A stretch of DNA of 64,000 bases from Mesorhizobium sp. M1C.F.Ca.ET.210.01.1.1 (GCF_004791585.1 NZ_SRUU01000002.1:124001-188000); one strand, 5' to 3'. Counted from the first letter of the stretch, positions 27,901 to 36,149 are shown. Translations and numbers: made by a program. The notes: generated by a model not told the origin, from the sequence alone.

Positions 27901-28086
27901 ATCGCGCGCGAAGTGTTCTGGGGGCCGATGGCCTACGCGATGATGGGCGGCATCATCGCCGGCACGGCGATCACGCTGCTCTTCCTGCCGGCGCTTTATG
28001 TGACGTGGTTCCGGATCAAGGAGCCGAAAGAGGGACAGAGGTCCCCGGTTTTGGATGCCGGCGAACCGTTACAAAGCCCAACTTAG
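24988..28086 (+). CDS. RND family efflux transporter permease
   Basis: A 1032-residue inner-membrane proton antiporter of the HAE1/AcrB-like group. The first TM segment and periplasmic porter domain (WPGASVNETVRQVTDRIEKK) are followed by TM2-6. The TM4 Asp-Asp proton-relay pair appears in LGLLVDDAMIAVEMM near residue 402, and the protein repeats this organisation in its second half (GILIRNSVILIVQIEDL). It is the last gene of the adaptor-adaptor-pump operon. Substrate cannot be read from sequence; the NolG-like, multidrug and metal-like groups are all possible. The stop overlaps that of the convergent DUF2185-like gene. Confidence 0.94.
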   Translation: MKGFNLSDWALSHRSLVWYFMLVFVVAGIFSYLNLGREEDPAFTIKTMLIQANWPGASVNETVRQVTDRIEKKLEELDSLDYTKSVTTAGKTVIFVNLKDTTKARDVVPTWLQVRDMVNDIWPELPQGVQGPFFNDRFGDVFGNIYAFTADGLTPRQLRDYVEDVRTKILTVPNAGKVDLVGAQDEAIYLEFSSRQIAALGLNQQQIVASLQAQNAITPSGVIQSGPERISVRVGGQFTSEESLRAINLRVNDRFFRLSDVATITRGYVDPPTALFRFNGQDAIGLAIGMKPNANLLKFGEALREEMNKVLADLPVGVGVHLVADQPVIVEEAVSGFTRALFEAVAIVLAVSFISLGMRAGFVVALSIPLVLAITFTVMAYLGISLQRISLGALIIALGLLVDDAMIAVEMMVARLEVGDNLRKAATYVYISTAFPMLTGTLVTVAGFIPIGLNNSAAGEYTFTLFVVIAVSLLVSWIVAVLFAPLLGVTILPATMKAKHHDQPGRFTTLFRRVLVFSVRRHWLTIIATVLLFAASIAGFGLVQQQFFPPSDRPELVVDWNLPQNSSITETRDQMERFEQRALVGNPDIDHFSSYIGQGAVRFLLAYDVQPANPYFGQTVIVTKSIEARNRVKPALEKLLREEFVGTDAFVKPLELGPPVGRPVQYRVGGPDIQTVRGLAQQFAAIISANPKLAAPTFDWNEPQRVLRVDVLQDKARQLGITSSDIASALNSTVGGATITQVRDATYLINVVARSREADRSSISTLQNMQLPTGTGESIPLAAIATFRYELEQPTVWRRNRTPTITVRAGLVGDVLPATVVNELKPSVDAFIDKLPPGYSVQTAGSVEESAKSQGPIAAVVPLMLFIMATILMVQLQSFQRLFLVVAVAPLGLIGVVAALVPSGAPLGFVAILGVLALIGILIRNSVILIVQIEDLVAEGKDRWAAVIEATEHRMRPIALTAAAASLALIPIAREVFWGPMAYAMMGGIIAGTAITLLFLPALYVTWFRIKEPKEGQRSPVLDAGEPLQSPT

Positions 28087-28481
28087 CTTTCTGCCGGGTC
28101 ATTGTTGTCATTGAAGCCCACGGGCGGAGATTTTGCCCGCTGCCAAGGCGATGATTTCGAGCTGCGCCAAGCGTGCCAGCCCTTTGGCAAATCGGCCAAT
28201 GCCAACATGCTCTTGTCCCGCTCAACCACCTCTCGCAAGCCAACGAGCATCATGTCGCTATCATCCCGATCTCGCGTGTCGCTGCTGTAGAACTGCCAAC
28301 TGCCACCTTCATCATCATCGTCGTCGTCATTATCATTTTCATGCACAATGTATGCGATCCAGTCGCCGTGTCTGAATATGCCCTTGTCCGATAACACCGC
28401 GACGTTCGGCGGGTCTTCGAAGTCCCATCGCTCCATACGAAATTCTCCTAAACTGGCTATGCGCCAATAGGACGAACTCAT
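28083..28481 (-). CDS. DUF2185 / immunity-protein-like small protein
   Basis: A 132-residue cytoplasmic protein with no signal peptide or membrane segment. The start is the ATG at 28481 (MSSSYWRIASLGEFRMERWD), which overlaps the stop of the ABC ATPase gene (ATGA). The segment GSWQFYSSDTRDRDDSDMMLVGL, with LREVVERDKSMLALADLPKG and HAWRSSKSSPWQRA, resembles the DUF2185 (Imm33-like) pattern of GWxF..GDE...V..DPS...L..P.G. An acidic run of Asp/Asn/Glu lies near residues 48-58. Family assignment is from pattern only. No toxin gene is adjacent. An alternative start at the downstream ATG (28436) is possible. Confidence 0.65.
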   Translation of the reverse strand: MSSSYWRIASLGEFRMERWDFEDPPNVAVLSDKGIFRHGDWIAYIVHENDNDDDDDDEGGSWQFYSSDTRDRDDSDMMLVGLREVVERDKSMLALADLPKGWHAWRSSKSSPWQRAKSPPVGFNDNNDPAES

Positions 28482-29236
28482 GCCGTCCTCACAAATCCCT
28501 CGCTCGCCCTCAGCAGGTTGCGCGTATAGTCCTCGCTCACACGGTGGCCGATCAGCTGGCTCGCGGTCAGTGTCTCCACCGCCTCGCCGTTTTGCATCAC
28601 CATCAGCCGCTCGCACATATGGGTGATGATGGCGAGGTCGTGGCTAACCATCAGGAAGGTGAGCTTGCGGCGGCGCCGGACCTCTTCCAGAAGGTTCAGC
28701 ACCTCGGCCTGCACGGAGGCATCGAGCGCCGAGGTCGGCTCGTCGAGCAACAGGATCGAGGGCTCGAGGATCAGCGCGCGGGCAATCGCGACGCGCTGGC
28801 GCTGGCCGCCGGAGAGCTGGTGCGCATAACGGAAGCGGAAGCCGTTGCCGAGGCCGACCTCGTCCAGCGCGCGCTCGATGCGCTTCTCGCCATGGGCGAT
28901 GCCGTGGATGGCTAAAGGCTCCTGCAGCAGGCGGTCGACCGTCTGGCGCGGATGCAGCGAGCCGTAGGGGTCCTGGAAGACCATCTGCACATCGCGGTAA
29001 AACGCCTTGTCGCGCGTCTTGCCCAAGGTCTTGCCGTTGACGGTGATGGCGCCGCCGGCGACAGGCGCCAGGCCGGTGATTGCCTTGAGCAGCGTGGATT
29101 TGCCGGAGCCGCTTTCGCCGACCAGCCCGTAGGATTCGCCTTCCCTGACTTCGAGGTCGACGCCCTTCAGCGCGCGGAAGCGGTCGAACACCACCTCCAG
29201 CCGTTCGATGGAAAGAGCCGCGGTCATGCCGCCCAC
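28478..29236 (-). CDS. Peptide-type ABC transporter ATP-binding protein (OppF/DppF-like)
   Basis: A 252-residue ATPase of the cytoplasmic side of a peptide/nickel-type importer. Walker A is GESGSGKST in GLVGESGSGKSTLLKAITGL, the signature is LSGGQRQRVAIARAL, and Walker B is SILLLDEPTSALD. The Q-loop region is VQMVFQDPYGSLHPRQ. It overlaps the upstream ATPase gene by 13 bp and its stop overlaps the start of the DUF2185-like gene. It lacks the long zinc-finger-like C-terminal domain of its partner. Confidence 0.93.
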   Translation of the reverse strand: MGGMTAALSIERLEVVFDRFRALKGVDLEVREGESYGLVGESGSGKSTLLKAITGLAPVAGGAITVNGKTLGKTRDKAFYRDVQMVFQDPYGSLHPRQTVDRLLQEPLAIHGIAHGEKRIERALDEVGLGNGFRFRYAHQLSGGQRQRVAIARALILEPSILLLDEPTSALDASVQAEVLNLLEEVRRRRKLTFLMVSHDLAIITHMCERLMVMQNGEAVETLTASQLIGHRVSEDYTRNLLRASEGFVRTA

Positions 29237-30084
29237 TCCGGCTTGCGGTCGAGCACCGGCAGCGGATGGCGCTCGAAGCCTATACGCGGCATGCAGTTGA
29301 GCAGGCCGCGCGTGTAGGGATGCCGGGCGTCGCGCAGCTCGGACGCCTTGAGCTGCTCGACCACCTTGCCGGCATACATGACGACGACGCGGTCGCAGAA
29401 GGACGAGACGAGCCGCAGGTCGTGCGAAATGAAGATCAGCCCCATGCCGCGTTCGGCGACGAGCTTGTCTAGGATGTTCAGCACGTCGAGCTGCACGGTG
29501 ACGTCGAGCGCCGAGGTCGGCTCGTCGGCGATCATCAGCTCCGGCCCGGCGATCAGCATCATGGCGATCATGGCCCGCTGGCCCATGCCGCCCGAGACTT
29601 CATGCGGGTGAAGGTCGAAGACACGGGCCGGATCGCGGATCTGCACCGCGCGCAGCATCTCCAGCGCCCGCTCACGCGCCTCGGCCTTGGAGACCTTCTC
29701 ATGCGTGCGTAGCGTCTCGACGATCTGGCGGCCGATGGTCATCACCGGATCGAGCGAATATTTCGGATCCTGCAGGATCATGGCGATGCGATTGCCCCGC
29801 AGCGCCCGGCGCTCTCGGGGCGGCGCGGAGAGCAAGTCGATGCCGTCGAAGCTGAGCTTCTTCGCCGACACCTGCGCCTGCGGCGAGGTCAGCCCCATGA
29901 TGGCGCGGCCGGTCTGCGACTTGCCGGAGCCGCTCTCGCCGACGATGCCGAGACGCTCGCGGCCGAGCGAGAAGGAGACGCCGCGCACCGCCTGCACGAG
30001 GCCGGTGCGGGTCGGGAAGGTAACGCGCAGATCGTCGACTTCGAGCAGCGCGCCTTTTGTTTGCTTGTCCGGATTGCCGCTCAT
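29224..30084 (-). CDS. Peptide-type ABC transporter ATP-binding protein (OppD/DppD-like)
   Basis: A 286-residue ATPase with Walker A GESGSGKSQ, signature VSGGMGQRAMIAMML (variant of the usual SGGQ, with Met) and Walker B ELMIADEPTSALDVTV. A C-terminal peptide-transporter extension (TRGLLNCMPRIGFERHPLPV) identifies the OppD type. The start ATG at 30084 overlaps the stop of the permease by four bases, and the stop region overlaps the next ATPase. The Walker A final residue is Ser-Gln, as usual for this subgroup. Confidence 0.92.
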   Translation of the reverse strand: MSGNPDKQTKGALLEVDDLRVTFPTRTGLVQAVRGVSFSLGRERLGIVGESGSGKSQTGRAIMGLTSPQAQVSAKKLSFDGIDLLSAPPRERRALRGNRIAMILQDPKYSLDPVMTIGRQIVETLRTHEKVSKAEARERALEMLRAVQIRDPARVFDLHPHEVSGGMGQRAMIAMMLIAGPELMIADEPTSALDVTVQLDVLNILDKLVAERGMGLIFISHDLRLVSSFCDRVVVMYAGKVVEQLKASELRDARHPYTRGLLNCMPRIGFERHPLPVLDRKPEWAA

Positions 30085-31007
30085 TGGTCACCGCTCCGGG
30101 GATCGAGCGCGTCGCGCAGACCGTCGCCGAGCAGGTTGAAGCCGAGGCTGACGATCAGGATCGCGGCGCCCGGCGCGCCGGCCACCCACCACTGGTCGAG
30201 GATGAAGCGGCGGCCCGACGCGATCATCGCACCCCATTCGGGCAGCGGCGGCTGCGCGCCGAGACCGAGGAAGCCGAGGCCGGCGGCGGTCAGGATGATG
30301 CCGGCCATGTCGAGCGTCACGCGGATGATCAACGAGGAGATGCAGAGCGGCATGATGTGGCGCAGCACGATGCGGAACGGCGAAGCGCCCATCAATTGCA
30401 CCGCCTTGATGTAGTCGGAGTTGCGCACCGTCAGCGTCTCGGCGCGGGCAATGCGCGCGTAAGGCGGCCAGGAGGTGATGGCGATCGCCAGCACCGCGTT
30501 CTCGATGCCGGGCCCGAGCGCCGCGACGAAGGCCAGCGCCAGCACGAGCTTGGGGAAGGCCAGGAAGATGTCGGTGATGCGCATCAGGATGGCGTCGGTC
30601 CAGCCGCCGGCGTAGCCGGCGACGGTGCCGACGAGGAGGCCAATCGGTGCGGCGATGATGGCGACGAGGATGACGACGTAAAGCGTCCAGCGCGAGCCGT
30701 AGACAATGCGCGAATAGATATCCCGGCCGAGGTCGTCGGTGCCGAACCAGTGCGCGGCGCTCGGCGCCAGCAGGCGGGCATTCTTCAGATCGCCCACGGT
30801 CGGCGAATAGGGCGCCAGCATGCCGGCAAGGGCGGCGACCACCACCAGCCCGAGGATGATCAACAGGCCGACTACGGCCAGCCGGTTGGCCGTGAAACGC
30901 CGCCAGGCGACATAGGCACGGCCGAGCCGTGCCTGCATGCGCGAGGCCGGCCGCTCCGACAGCAACCATTCGCGACGAGAGAGGGAGCCGGCGTCAGAGG
31001 CGGTCAT
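30081..31007 (-). CDS. Peptide-type ABC transporter permease (OppC/DppC-like)
   Basis: An inner-membrane permease of 308 residues. The ATG at 31007 has AGAGG eight bases upstream and gives MTASDAGSLSRREWLLSE. The first TM helix VVGLLIILGLVVVAALAGML precedes a periplasmic loop with GTDDLGRDIYSRIVYGSRW, typical of OppC proteins. The cytoplasmic EAA loop is seen as YIKAVQLMGASPFRIVLRHI. It is separated from the first permease by a repeat-rich gap of about 190 bp, unusual because such permease genes are normally adjacent. Confidence 0.93.
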   Translation of the reverse strand: MTASDAGSLSRREWLLSERPASRMQARLGRAYVAWRRFTANRLAVVGLLIILGLVVVAALAGMLAPYSPTVGDLKNARLLAPSAAHWFGTDDLGRDIYSRIVYGSRWTLYVVILVAIIAAPIGLLVGTVAGYAGGWTDAILMRITDIFLAFPKLVLALAFVAALGPGIENAVLAIAITSWPPYARIARAETLTVRNSDYIKAVQLMGASPFRIVLRHIMPLCISSLIIRVTLDMAGIILTAAGLGFLGLGAQPPLPEWGAMIASGRRFILDQWWVAGAPGAAILIVSLGFNLLGDGLRDALDPRSGDQ

Positions 31008-31029
31008 GACGATGCCTCTTGAAGGTGTC

Positions 31030-31166
31030 GACCCCCACTCCGGTCTGCTTCGCAGACCACCCCTCCCCCGTTCGACGGGGGAGAGGAAAGACGCCAATCA
31101 TGCGACCAGCTTTTCCTCTCCCCCAGGCAGGGGGAGACGTGGCCCGAAAGGCTCGAGTGGGGTTGA
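31030..31166. repeat. Inverted-repeat intergenic element between two permease genes
   Basis: A dense set of stem-loops. The arms GGTCTGC and GCAGACC (31042-31058) form a hairpin with a TTC loop. CTCCCCCG pairs with CGGGGGAG around 31063-31083, and CTCCCCC pairs with GGGGGAG at about 31119-31136. The outer ends ACCCCCACTC (31031-31040) and GAGTGGGGTT (31155-31164) are near-complementary, so the whole unit is an imperfect inverted repeat. From memory, this is a dispersed rhizobial repeat. It lies within the operon. Confidence 0.75.
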
Positions 31167-31203
31167 TTGGCCGCAGCCAAGCCCGAAAGTGCGATACCTC
31201 TGC

Positions 31204-32271
31204 TCATCCGGCCTTGGTCCTTGGATCGAGGAGACGGTAGAGCAGGTCGGACAGAAGATTGATGCCGATGAAGACCGAGCCGATGATGATGGTGCCGCCG
31301 AGCACCGCGTTCATGTCGGCGTTGGTCAGCGAATTGGTGATGTAGAGGCCGATGCCCGGCCAGGAGAAGACGGTTTCGGTCAGCACCGAGCCCTCGAGCA
31401 GGCTGGCGTAGGAAAGCGCGATCACCGTCACCATCGGCACCGCCGCGTTGCGCAGCGCGTGGCCCCAGATGATGCGTGTCTCCGACAGGCCCTTGGCGCG
31501 CGCGGCGACGATGTATTCCTGCGCCATCTCGTTCAGCATGAAAGAGCGCGTCATGCGGCTGATATAGGCGAGCGCGAAATAGCCGAGCAGCGAGGCCGGC
31601 AGGATGATGTGGCGGTAAGCGTCGTAGAAGACGTCCCATTGCCCCTGCATGGCCGCGTCGAGCAGGTAGAAGCCGGTGATCGGCGTGAAGGTGTACTCAT
31701 AGACGACGTCGAGCCGCGCCGGAAAGGCGACCCATTGCAGCTTGGCGTAGAAGAGCACGAGCCCGAGCAGGCCCAGCCAGAAGATCGGTACCGAATAGCC
31801 GATCAGGCCGATGACGCGCGCGATCTGATCGATGAAGCTGCCGCGCCGGACCGCGGCCAGCACGCCGAGCGGCACGCCGAACACCGCGCCGATGATGGTG
31901 CCCAGCGTCGCCAGCTCGATGGTCGCTGGGAAGACGCGGCGGATGTCGGACATCACCGGGTTGGTGGTCAGCACCGAAGTGCCGAAATCGCCGCTCAGCG
32001 CGCTTTTCACATAGATGTAGAACTGCTCGATCAAGGGCAGGTCGAGGCCCATTTCGCGGCGCGTGCGCTCGACGACGGCGGTAGGGGCCCGGTCGCCGAG
32101 AACGGCCAGAACCGGGTCGATCGGAATGACCCGGCCGATGAAGAAGGTCACCGCGAGCAGACCGAGATAGGTCGTTACCGCGATGACCAGAAAGCGGCCA
32201 AGCGACGATAGAATGCTGACGGCACGGGCGCTGCCGCGCCCGGCCGCCGCCTGGTTTTCAGCTACGCTCAC
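31204..32271 (-). CDS. Peptide-type ABC transporter permease (OppB/DppB-like)
   Basis: An inner-membrane permease of 355 residues, the first of the pair. The TM1 region VIAVTTYLGLLAVTFFIGRV is followed by the OppB-like segment RRGSFIDQIARVIGLIGYSVPIFWLGLL. The EAA loop reads [21 protein letters not shown]. The first gene downstream of the substrate-binding gene (gap 18 bp), it is likely co-transcribed. The C-terminus RLLDPRTKAG is the family end. Confidence 0.93.
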   Translation of the reverse strand: MSVAENQAAAGRGSARAVSILSSLGRFLVIAVTTYLGLLAVTFFIGRVIPIDPVLAVLGDRAPTAVVERTRREMGLDLPLIEQFYIYVKSALSGDFGTSVLTTNPVMSDIRRVFPATIELATLGTIIGAVFGVPLGVLAAVRRGSFIDQIARVIGLIGYSVPIFWLGLLGLVLFYAKLQWVAFPARLDVVYEYTFTPITGFYLLDAAMQGQWDVFYDAYRHIILPASLLGYFALAYISRMTRSFMLNEMAQEYIVAARAKGLSETRIIWGHALRNAAVPMVTVIALSYASLLEGSVLTETVFSWPGIGLYITNSLTNADMNAVLGGTIIIGSVFIGINLLSDLLYRLLDPRTKAG

Positions 32272-32289
32272 GCGGCGCGTCCGAAAACG

Positions 32290-33921
32290 CTATTCCTTCG
32301 AAACCGCCCCGACGAAGTTGGTGTCGAAGCTCGGGCCGAGCGCGAAGCCCTTGAGGTTCTTGCGCAGCCCCGCCACTTCGAGCTGCTGGTGGATGACGAC
32401 GAAGGGGCTGGTGTCGAGGATCTTCTTCTGCAGATCCTTGTACATGTCGGCGCGCTTGGCCGAATCCTTCTCCAGCAGCGCCGCCTCGGTTTCCTTGGTC
32501 AAGTCCGGAATGTCCCAGGCATTGCGCCAGGCCAGCGTCTTGATCTTCGCCGCGTCGGAATTGTCCGGGTTCGAGGCGAAGGTCTGGGCATTGGAGTTGG
32601 GATCGAAATAGTCCTGGCCCCAGTTGCCGATATAGATGTCGTGGTTGCGGGCGCGGTACTTGGTCAGCGTCTGCTTGCCGTCGCCGGGGATGATCTCCAG
32701 CTTGATGCCGGCCTGGCCGAGCGTCTGCTGGATCGATTCCGCCATGCCGGTGGTGGGCTGGCCGACGCGCACGTCCATGGTGACTTTGAAGCCGTCAGGC
32801 AGACCGGCTTTGGCGAGCAATTCCTTGGCCTTGGCGACGTCGAGCTTGAAGGGATTGTCGTCGATGGCGCCGAGGTCACCCTTGGGCAGGAAGGACTGGT
32901 GGATCTCGCCGATGCCCTTGAGGATGGTCGAGCTCATCGCGTCATAATCGACCAGATATTTGAACGCCTGACGAACCTCCGGCTTGGCGAGGTTCGGGTT
33001 CTTCTGATTGAGGCTGATATAATAGACCGTGCCCTTCGGCGCGCTGGTGGTGGTGAGATCGCCGTTCTTGGCAATGGCGTCGAGGTCGTTCGGCTCGAGG
33101 TTGCGGGCAACGTCGATGTCGCCGGCCTCGAGCGCCAGACGCTGCGCCGAGCTTTCCTTCATGTTGCGGTAGATGACGCGGGCGAGCTTGGCCTTCTCGC
33201 CATTGTAGTTGTCGTTGCGCTCCAGAACGACGGCCTCGTTGGCACGCCATTCGCGCAGCTTGTACTGGCCGGAGCCGGCATAACCGGTCTTCAGCCAGGC
33301 ATTGCCGAAGTCGTTGTCCCATTTGTAGTCGGCGCTCGGCGTGACGGCGGCGACATGTTCCTTGACCAGCTTGCTGTCGACGACGGAAGCGACGGTCGCC
33401 GACAGGCAGTTCAGCACGAAGCTTGGCGCGTAGGCCTTGTCGACGACGAACTGGAAGGTGGTGTCGTCGACTGCCTTGGCCTTCTCGGTGACGTTATCGC
33501 CGCTGATGCCGAACTGGTTGATGATGAAGGCCGGGCTCTTGTCGAGCTTGATGGCGCGCTCGAAGGAATAGGCAACGTCGGCGGCGGTTATCGGATTGCC
33601 GGAGGCGAACTTCATGCCGGGCTTCAGCTTGAAGGTATAGGTCAGGCCGTCGTCGGAAACGCTCCAGCTATCGGCGAGATCGCCCTTGACCTTGGAGGTG
33701 TCGCTCAGGTCGAGGCGGACCAGGAGGTCATAGGTGTTGCCGGTGACCTCGGCAGTCGACAGCTCGAACGCCTCGCCCGGATCCATCGAGATGATGTCGT
33801 CGATGGCAAAACCTTCGACCAGCGTGTCCGCGGGCGTGACAGCGAAGGCGGGCGCTGCAAGCAGCGCAGACATAGCCACACCCGCGAGCAAGCCACGGAG
33901 AGCAAACTTTTCCAGCATCAT
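32290..33921 (-). CDS. ABC transporter substrate-binding protein (DppA/OppA-like)
   Basis: A periplasmic solute-binding protein of 543 residues of the SBP_bac_5 family. The start at 33921 (MMLEKFALRGLLAG) has AGGGA upstream; a longer frame is unsupported. The signal peptide ends at LLAAPAFA. The mature part contains LTYTFKLKPGMKFASGNPITAADVAYSFERA, the family hallmark, and a long C-terminal lobe. It is the first gene of the importer operon. Peptide, oligosaccharide or opine uptake is possible; no closer substrate can be read. Confidence 0.93.
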   Translation of the reverse strand: MMLEKFALRGLLAGVAMSALLAAPAFAVTPADTLVEGFAIDDIISMDPGEAFELSTAEVTGNTYDLLVRLDLSDTSKVKGDLADSWSVSDDGLTYTFKLKPGMKFASGNPITAADVAYSFERAIKLDKSPAFIINQFGISGDNVTEKAKAVDDTTFQFVVDKAYAPSFVLNCLSATVASVVDSKLVKEHVAAVTPSADYKWDNDFGNAWLKTGYAGSGQYKLREWRANEAVVLERNDNYNGEKAKLARVIYRNMKESSAQRLALEAGDIDVARNLEPNDLDAIAKNGDLTTTSAPKGTVYYISLNQKNPNLAKPEVRQAFKYLVDYDAMSSTILKGIGEIHQSFLPKGDLGAIDDNPFKLDVAKAKELLAKAGLPDGFKVTMDVRVGQPTTGMAESIQQTLGQAGIKLEIIPGDGKQTLTKYRARNHDIYIGNWGQDYFDPNSNAQTFASNPDNSDAAKIKTLAWRNAWDIPDLTKETEAALLEKDSAKRADMYKDLQKKILDTSPFVVIHQQLEVAGLRKNLKGFALGPSFDTNFVGAVSKE

Positions 33922-34189
33922 GATGATCGTTCCCTGTTTTGTTGACCTGAGTTCCCGGCTCAGGGCCGCATTATTCTTTGCGAAGCCGACGACGGCTTGG
34001 ACCACTTACCGTCGTGGTTTTTGTCCAGTTGGTCAACACCCATTCAGCAGCGCTCGAACCGGCAACGCGCATTTTGCGAAACAGCTTATTGGGCCAGAAT
34101 GGGCCGCCGCGAGTCGACCCGTGCGCCGGCTAATCGAGGCCTCCAATTGGGAAAAATCTGCTAAACTTTTGACGCTTGGAAGTCGCCCG

Positions 34190-35443
34190 TCATTTCAGCT
34201 GCGCGACCAGGCTTGCGTCGGGAAAACAGGTCGCCGCCTTGCCGTTCTTCGCCTGCCAGGAGCCGATCGAGCGACGTGTCTTGAAGCCGGGCAGACCGTC
34301 GGCGCTGCCGACATCGTAGCCCTTCGCCTCCAGCGCCCGCTGCAGCGCCGCGATATCGGACCGGTGGAGATCGCCGACCGGCCCCCAGATTCCGGCGAAG
34401 GCGGCGTCACCCTTTGCAATGCGGTCGGCGGCGTGACCGATGAACAGCGCATACAGGTCGCTGGTGTTGTACTCCTTCAGCACATAGAAGTTCGGCGTGA
34501 CGATGAAGGCCGGGCCGCTGCGCCCGGCGGGCATCAGCAGAAAACCCTCGGCCTTGAGCTCGCTTGCCGGAAACGCTTTGCCGTCAGCGCGCCTGATGCC
34601 CATCGCGACCCAGTCGGAAATCCTCTTGCCCTGGTCGGGTCCTTCGAGCGAGCAGGAGATGTTTGCCGGCGCGATCACCTCGGTCCCCCAGCCGCGGCCC
34701 CTCGCCCAGCCGTAGTGGACGAGGTAGTTGGCGATCGAGGCGAGCACGTCGGGCGTCGAATTCCAGATGTCGGGCCGGCCGTCGCCGTCAAAATCGACGG
34801 CGTGCTTGAAGAAGGAGGTTGGCATGAATTGCGGCTGGCCGAGCGCGCCGGCCCAGGACGACTTCATCGCATTGACCGGGGCAAGCCCGCGCTCGACGAT
34901 CTCGAGGGCCGCGAGCACCTCGGTGCGGAAGAAATCCTTCTTCGTCGACATGAACGCCTTGGTGCCCAGCACCTCGAAGGCGTCGTAAGGCATCTTGGCG
35001 GCGCCGAAGCCGGTCTCGCGGCCCCAGATCGCCAGCACGATCTCGTTAGGCACGCCGTAGCGCTTCTCTATCAGCCCAAGCACCCTGGCGTTGGCGCTGT
35101 CGCGCGACCGTCCGCCGGTGGTGACAGCCCGGATGATCTTCTCGGCGAAATAGTTGGCGGGCGGGCCGAACTCGGCCTGATGCTGCTTCTCAGGCGTCGT
35201 CGGCTTCTCGCCGGGCATGACGAGGTCTGGAAGCTTGAGGTTCGGCTTCACGCCGAGAAAGGCTTCGTCGAAGGTTTTCTTGGAGATGCCTTTGGCCTTG
35301 GCTTCGGGCCAAAGGTCCGTCTGCAGCCACGCCTGGAACTGGTCGTCTATGGGGGCAGCGGAGGCGGTGGTGGCGAGCAGGAAAATGACGAAGGCTGCGA
35401 AGAGGGAAAGGAAAGCCAATGTTCCATGTTCGCGTTCTGTCAC
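34190..35443 (-). CDS. Lytic murein transglycosylase (MltB family)
   Basis: A periplasmic or membrane-tethered peptidoglycan-cleaving enzyme. The GTG at 35443 (VTEREHGTLAFLSLFA) has AGGGG upstream and gives 417 residues. A hydrophobic signal (FLSLFAAFVIFLLATTASA) precedes the SLT_2 domain, where the catalytic Glu is in AIWGRETGFGAAKMPYD. The C-terminal PG_binding_1-like domain includes HRSDIAALQRALEAKGYDVG. It follows recR by 19 bp and was probably transcribed with it. Confidence 0.93.
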   Translation of the reverse strand: MTEREHGTLAFLSLFAAFVIFLLATTASAAPIDDQFQAWLQTDLWPEAKAKGISKKTFDEAFLGVKPNLKLPDLVMPGEKPTTPEKQHQAEFGPPANYFAEKIIRAVTTGGRSRDSANARVLGLIEKRYGVPNEIVLAIWGRETGFGAAKMPYDAFEVLGTKAFMSTKKDFFRTEVLAALEIVERGLAPVNAMKSSWAGALGQPQFMPTSFFKHAVDFDGDGRPDIWNSTPDVLASIANYLVHYGWARGRGWGTEVIAPANISCSLEGPDQGKRISDWVAMGIRRADGKAFPASELKAEGFLLMPAGRSGPAFIVTPNFYVLKEYNTSDLYALFIGHAADRIAKGDAAFAGIWGPVGDLHRSDIAALQRALEAKGYDVGSADGLPGFKTRRSIGSWQAKNGKAATCFPDASLVAQLK

Positions 35444-35462
35444 GAGCCCCTCCCCTGCCCCC

Positions 35463-36068
35463 TCAAAACGCCGTCCTCGATCGCAGCGCCGCGGCCAGCG
35501 TGCCTTCGTCGAGATAGTCGAGCTCGCCGCCCACCGGCACGCCGTGCGCAAGCCTTGTCACCTTGACGTCGAAGCCAGAAAGCCGGTCGGTCAGGTAATG
35601 CGCCGTGGTCTGGCCCTCGACTGTGGCGTTGACGGCGAGGATGACCTCCTTCACCTCGCCACCGGCGACGCGATCGACCAGCGAGCGGATGTTGAGCTGG
35701 TCGGGGCCGATACCGTCGAGCGGCGACAGCGTGCCACCGAGCACGTGATAGCGCACGTTCATGGCGGCGGCGCGCTCCAGCGCCCAGAGGTCGGAGACGT
35801 CCTCGACGACGATCAGCGTGCCGGCGTCGCGGCGGGGGTCGGTGCAGATCATGCAAGGGTCGGAGGTGTCGACATTGCCGCAGGTCGAGCAGATGCGCAC
35901 CTTGTCGACCGCCTCGCCCATGGCGGCGGCCAAAGGCTGCAGCAACTGCTCCTTCTTCTTGATGAGATGGAGGGCGGCGCGCCTGGCTGAACGCGGCCCG
36001 AGCCCCGGAACCTTGGCCAGGAGCTGGATCAGGCGTTCGATCTCTGGACCGGCGATTCGTTTCGACAT
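35463..36068 (-). CDS. recR: Recombination protein RecR
   Basis: RecR works with RecO (and RecF) to load RecA at gaps during repair. The 201-residue sequence has the helix-hairpin-helix start [20 protein letters not shown], a zinc-binding [16 protein letters not shown] and a Toprim domain ([33 protein letters not shown]). It usually lies in a dnaX-ybaB-recR operon, but here a cell-wall hydrolase gene separates it from ybaB. The genes downstream are on the same strand. Confidence 0.97.
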   Translation of the reverse strand: MSKRIAGPEIERLIQLLAKVPGLGPRSARRAALHLIKKKEQLLQPLAAAMGEAVDKVRICSTCGNVDTSDPCMICTDPRRDAGTLIVVEDVSDLWALERAAAMNVRYHVLGGTLSPLDGIGPDQLNIRSLVDRVAGGEVKEVILAVNATVEGQTTAHYLTDRLSGFDVKVTRLAHGVPVGGELDYLDEGTLAAALRSRTAF

Positions 36069-36118
36069 CGCTCTGATCTAGGATTTTTCAGAGCAGTTTG
36101 GAACAGTTCGCAGCGGCA

Positions 36119-36149
36119 CACGACCCGCATGCTGCCAAGGCGGGTCGTG
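36119..36149 (-). terminator. Hairpin after the SleB-type hydrolase gene
   Basis: A perfect 10-bp stem, CACGACCCGC and GCGGGTCGTG (36119-36128 and 36140-36149), with an 11-nt loop. It lies 24 bp downstream of the hydrolase stop and before recR. No T-run follows on the minus strand, so it may be an RNA-stabilising stem or a Rho-independent terminator without a clear U-tract. Confidence 0.4.

Noticed and set aside
33734..35566. A 610-codon plus-strand frame opposite the transglycosylase and the binding-protein end
   Set aside because: It spans two real minus-strand genes with motifs and shows none of its own.
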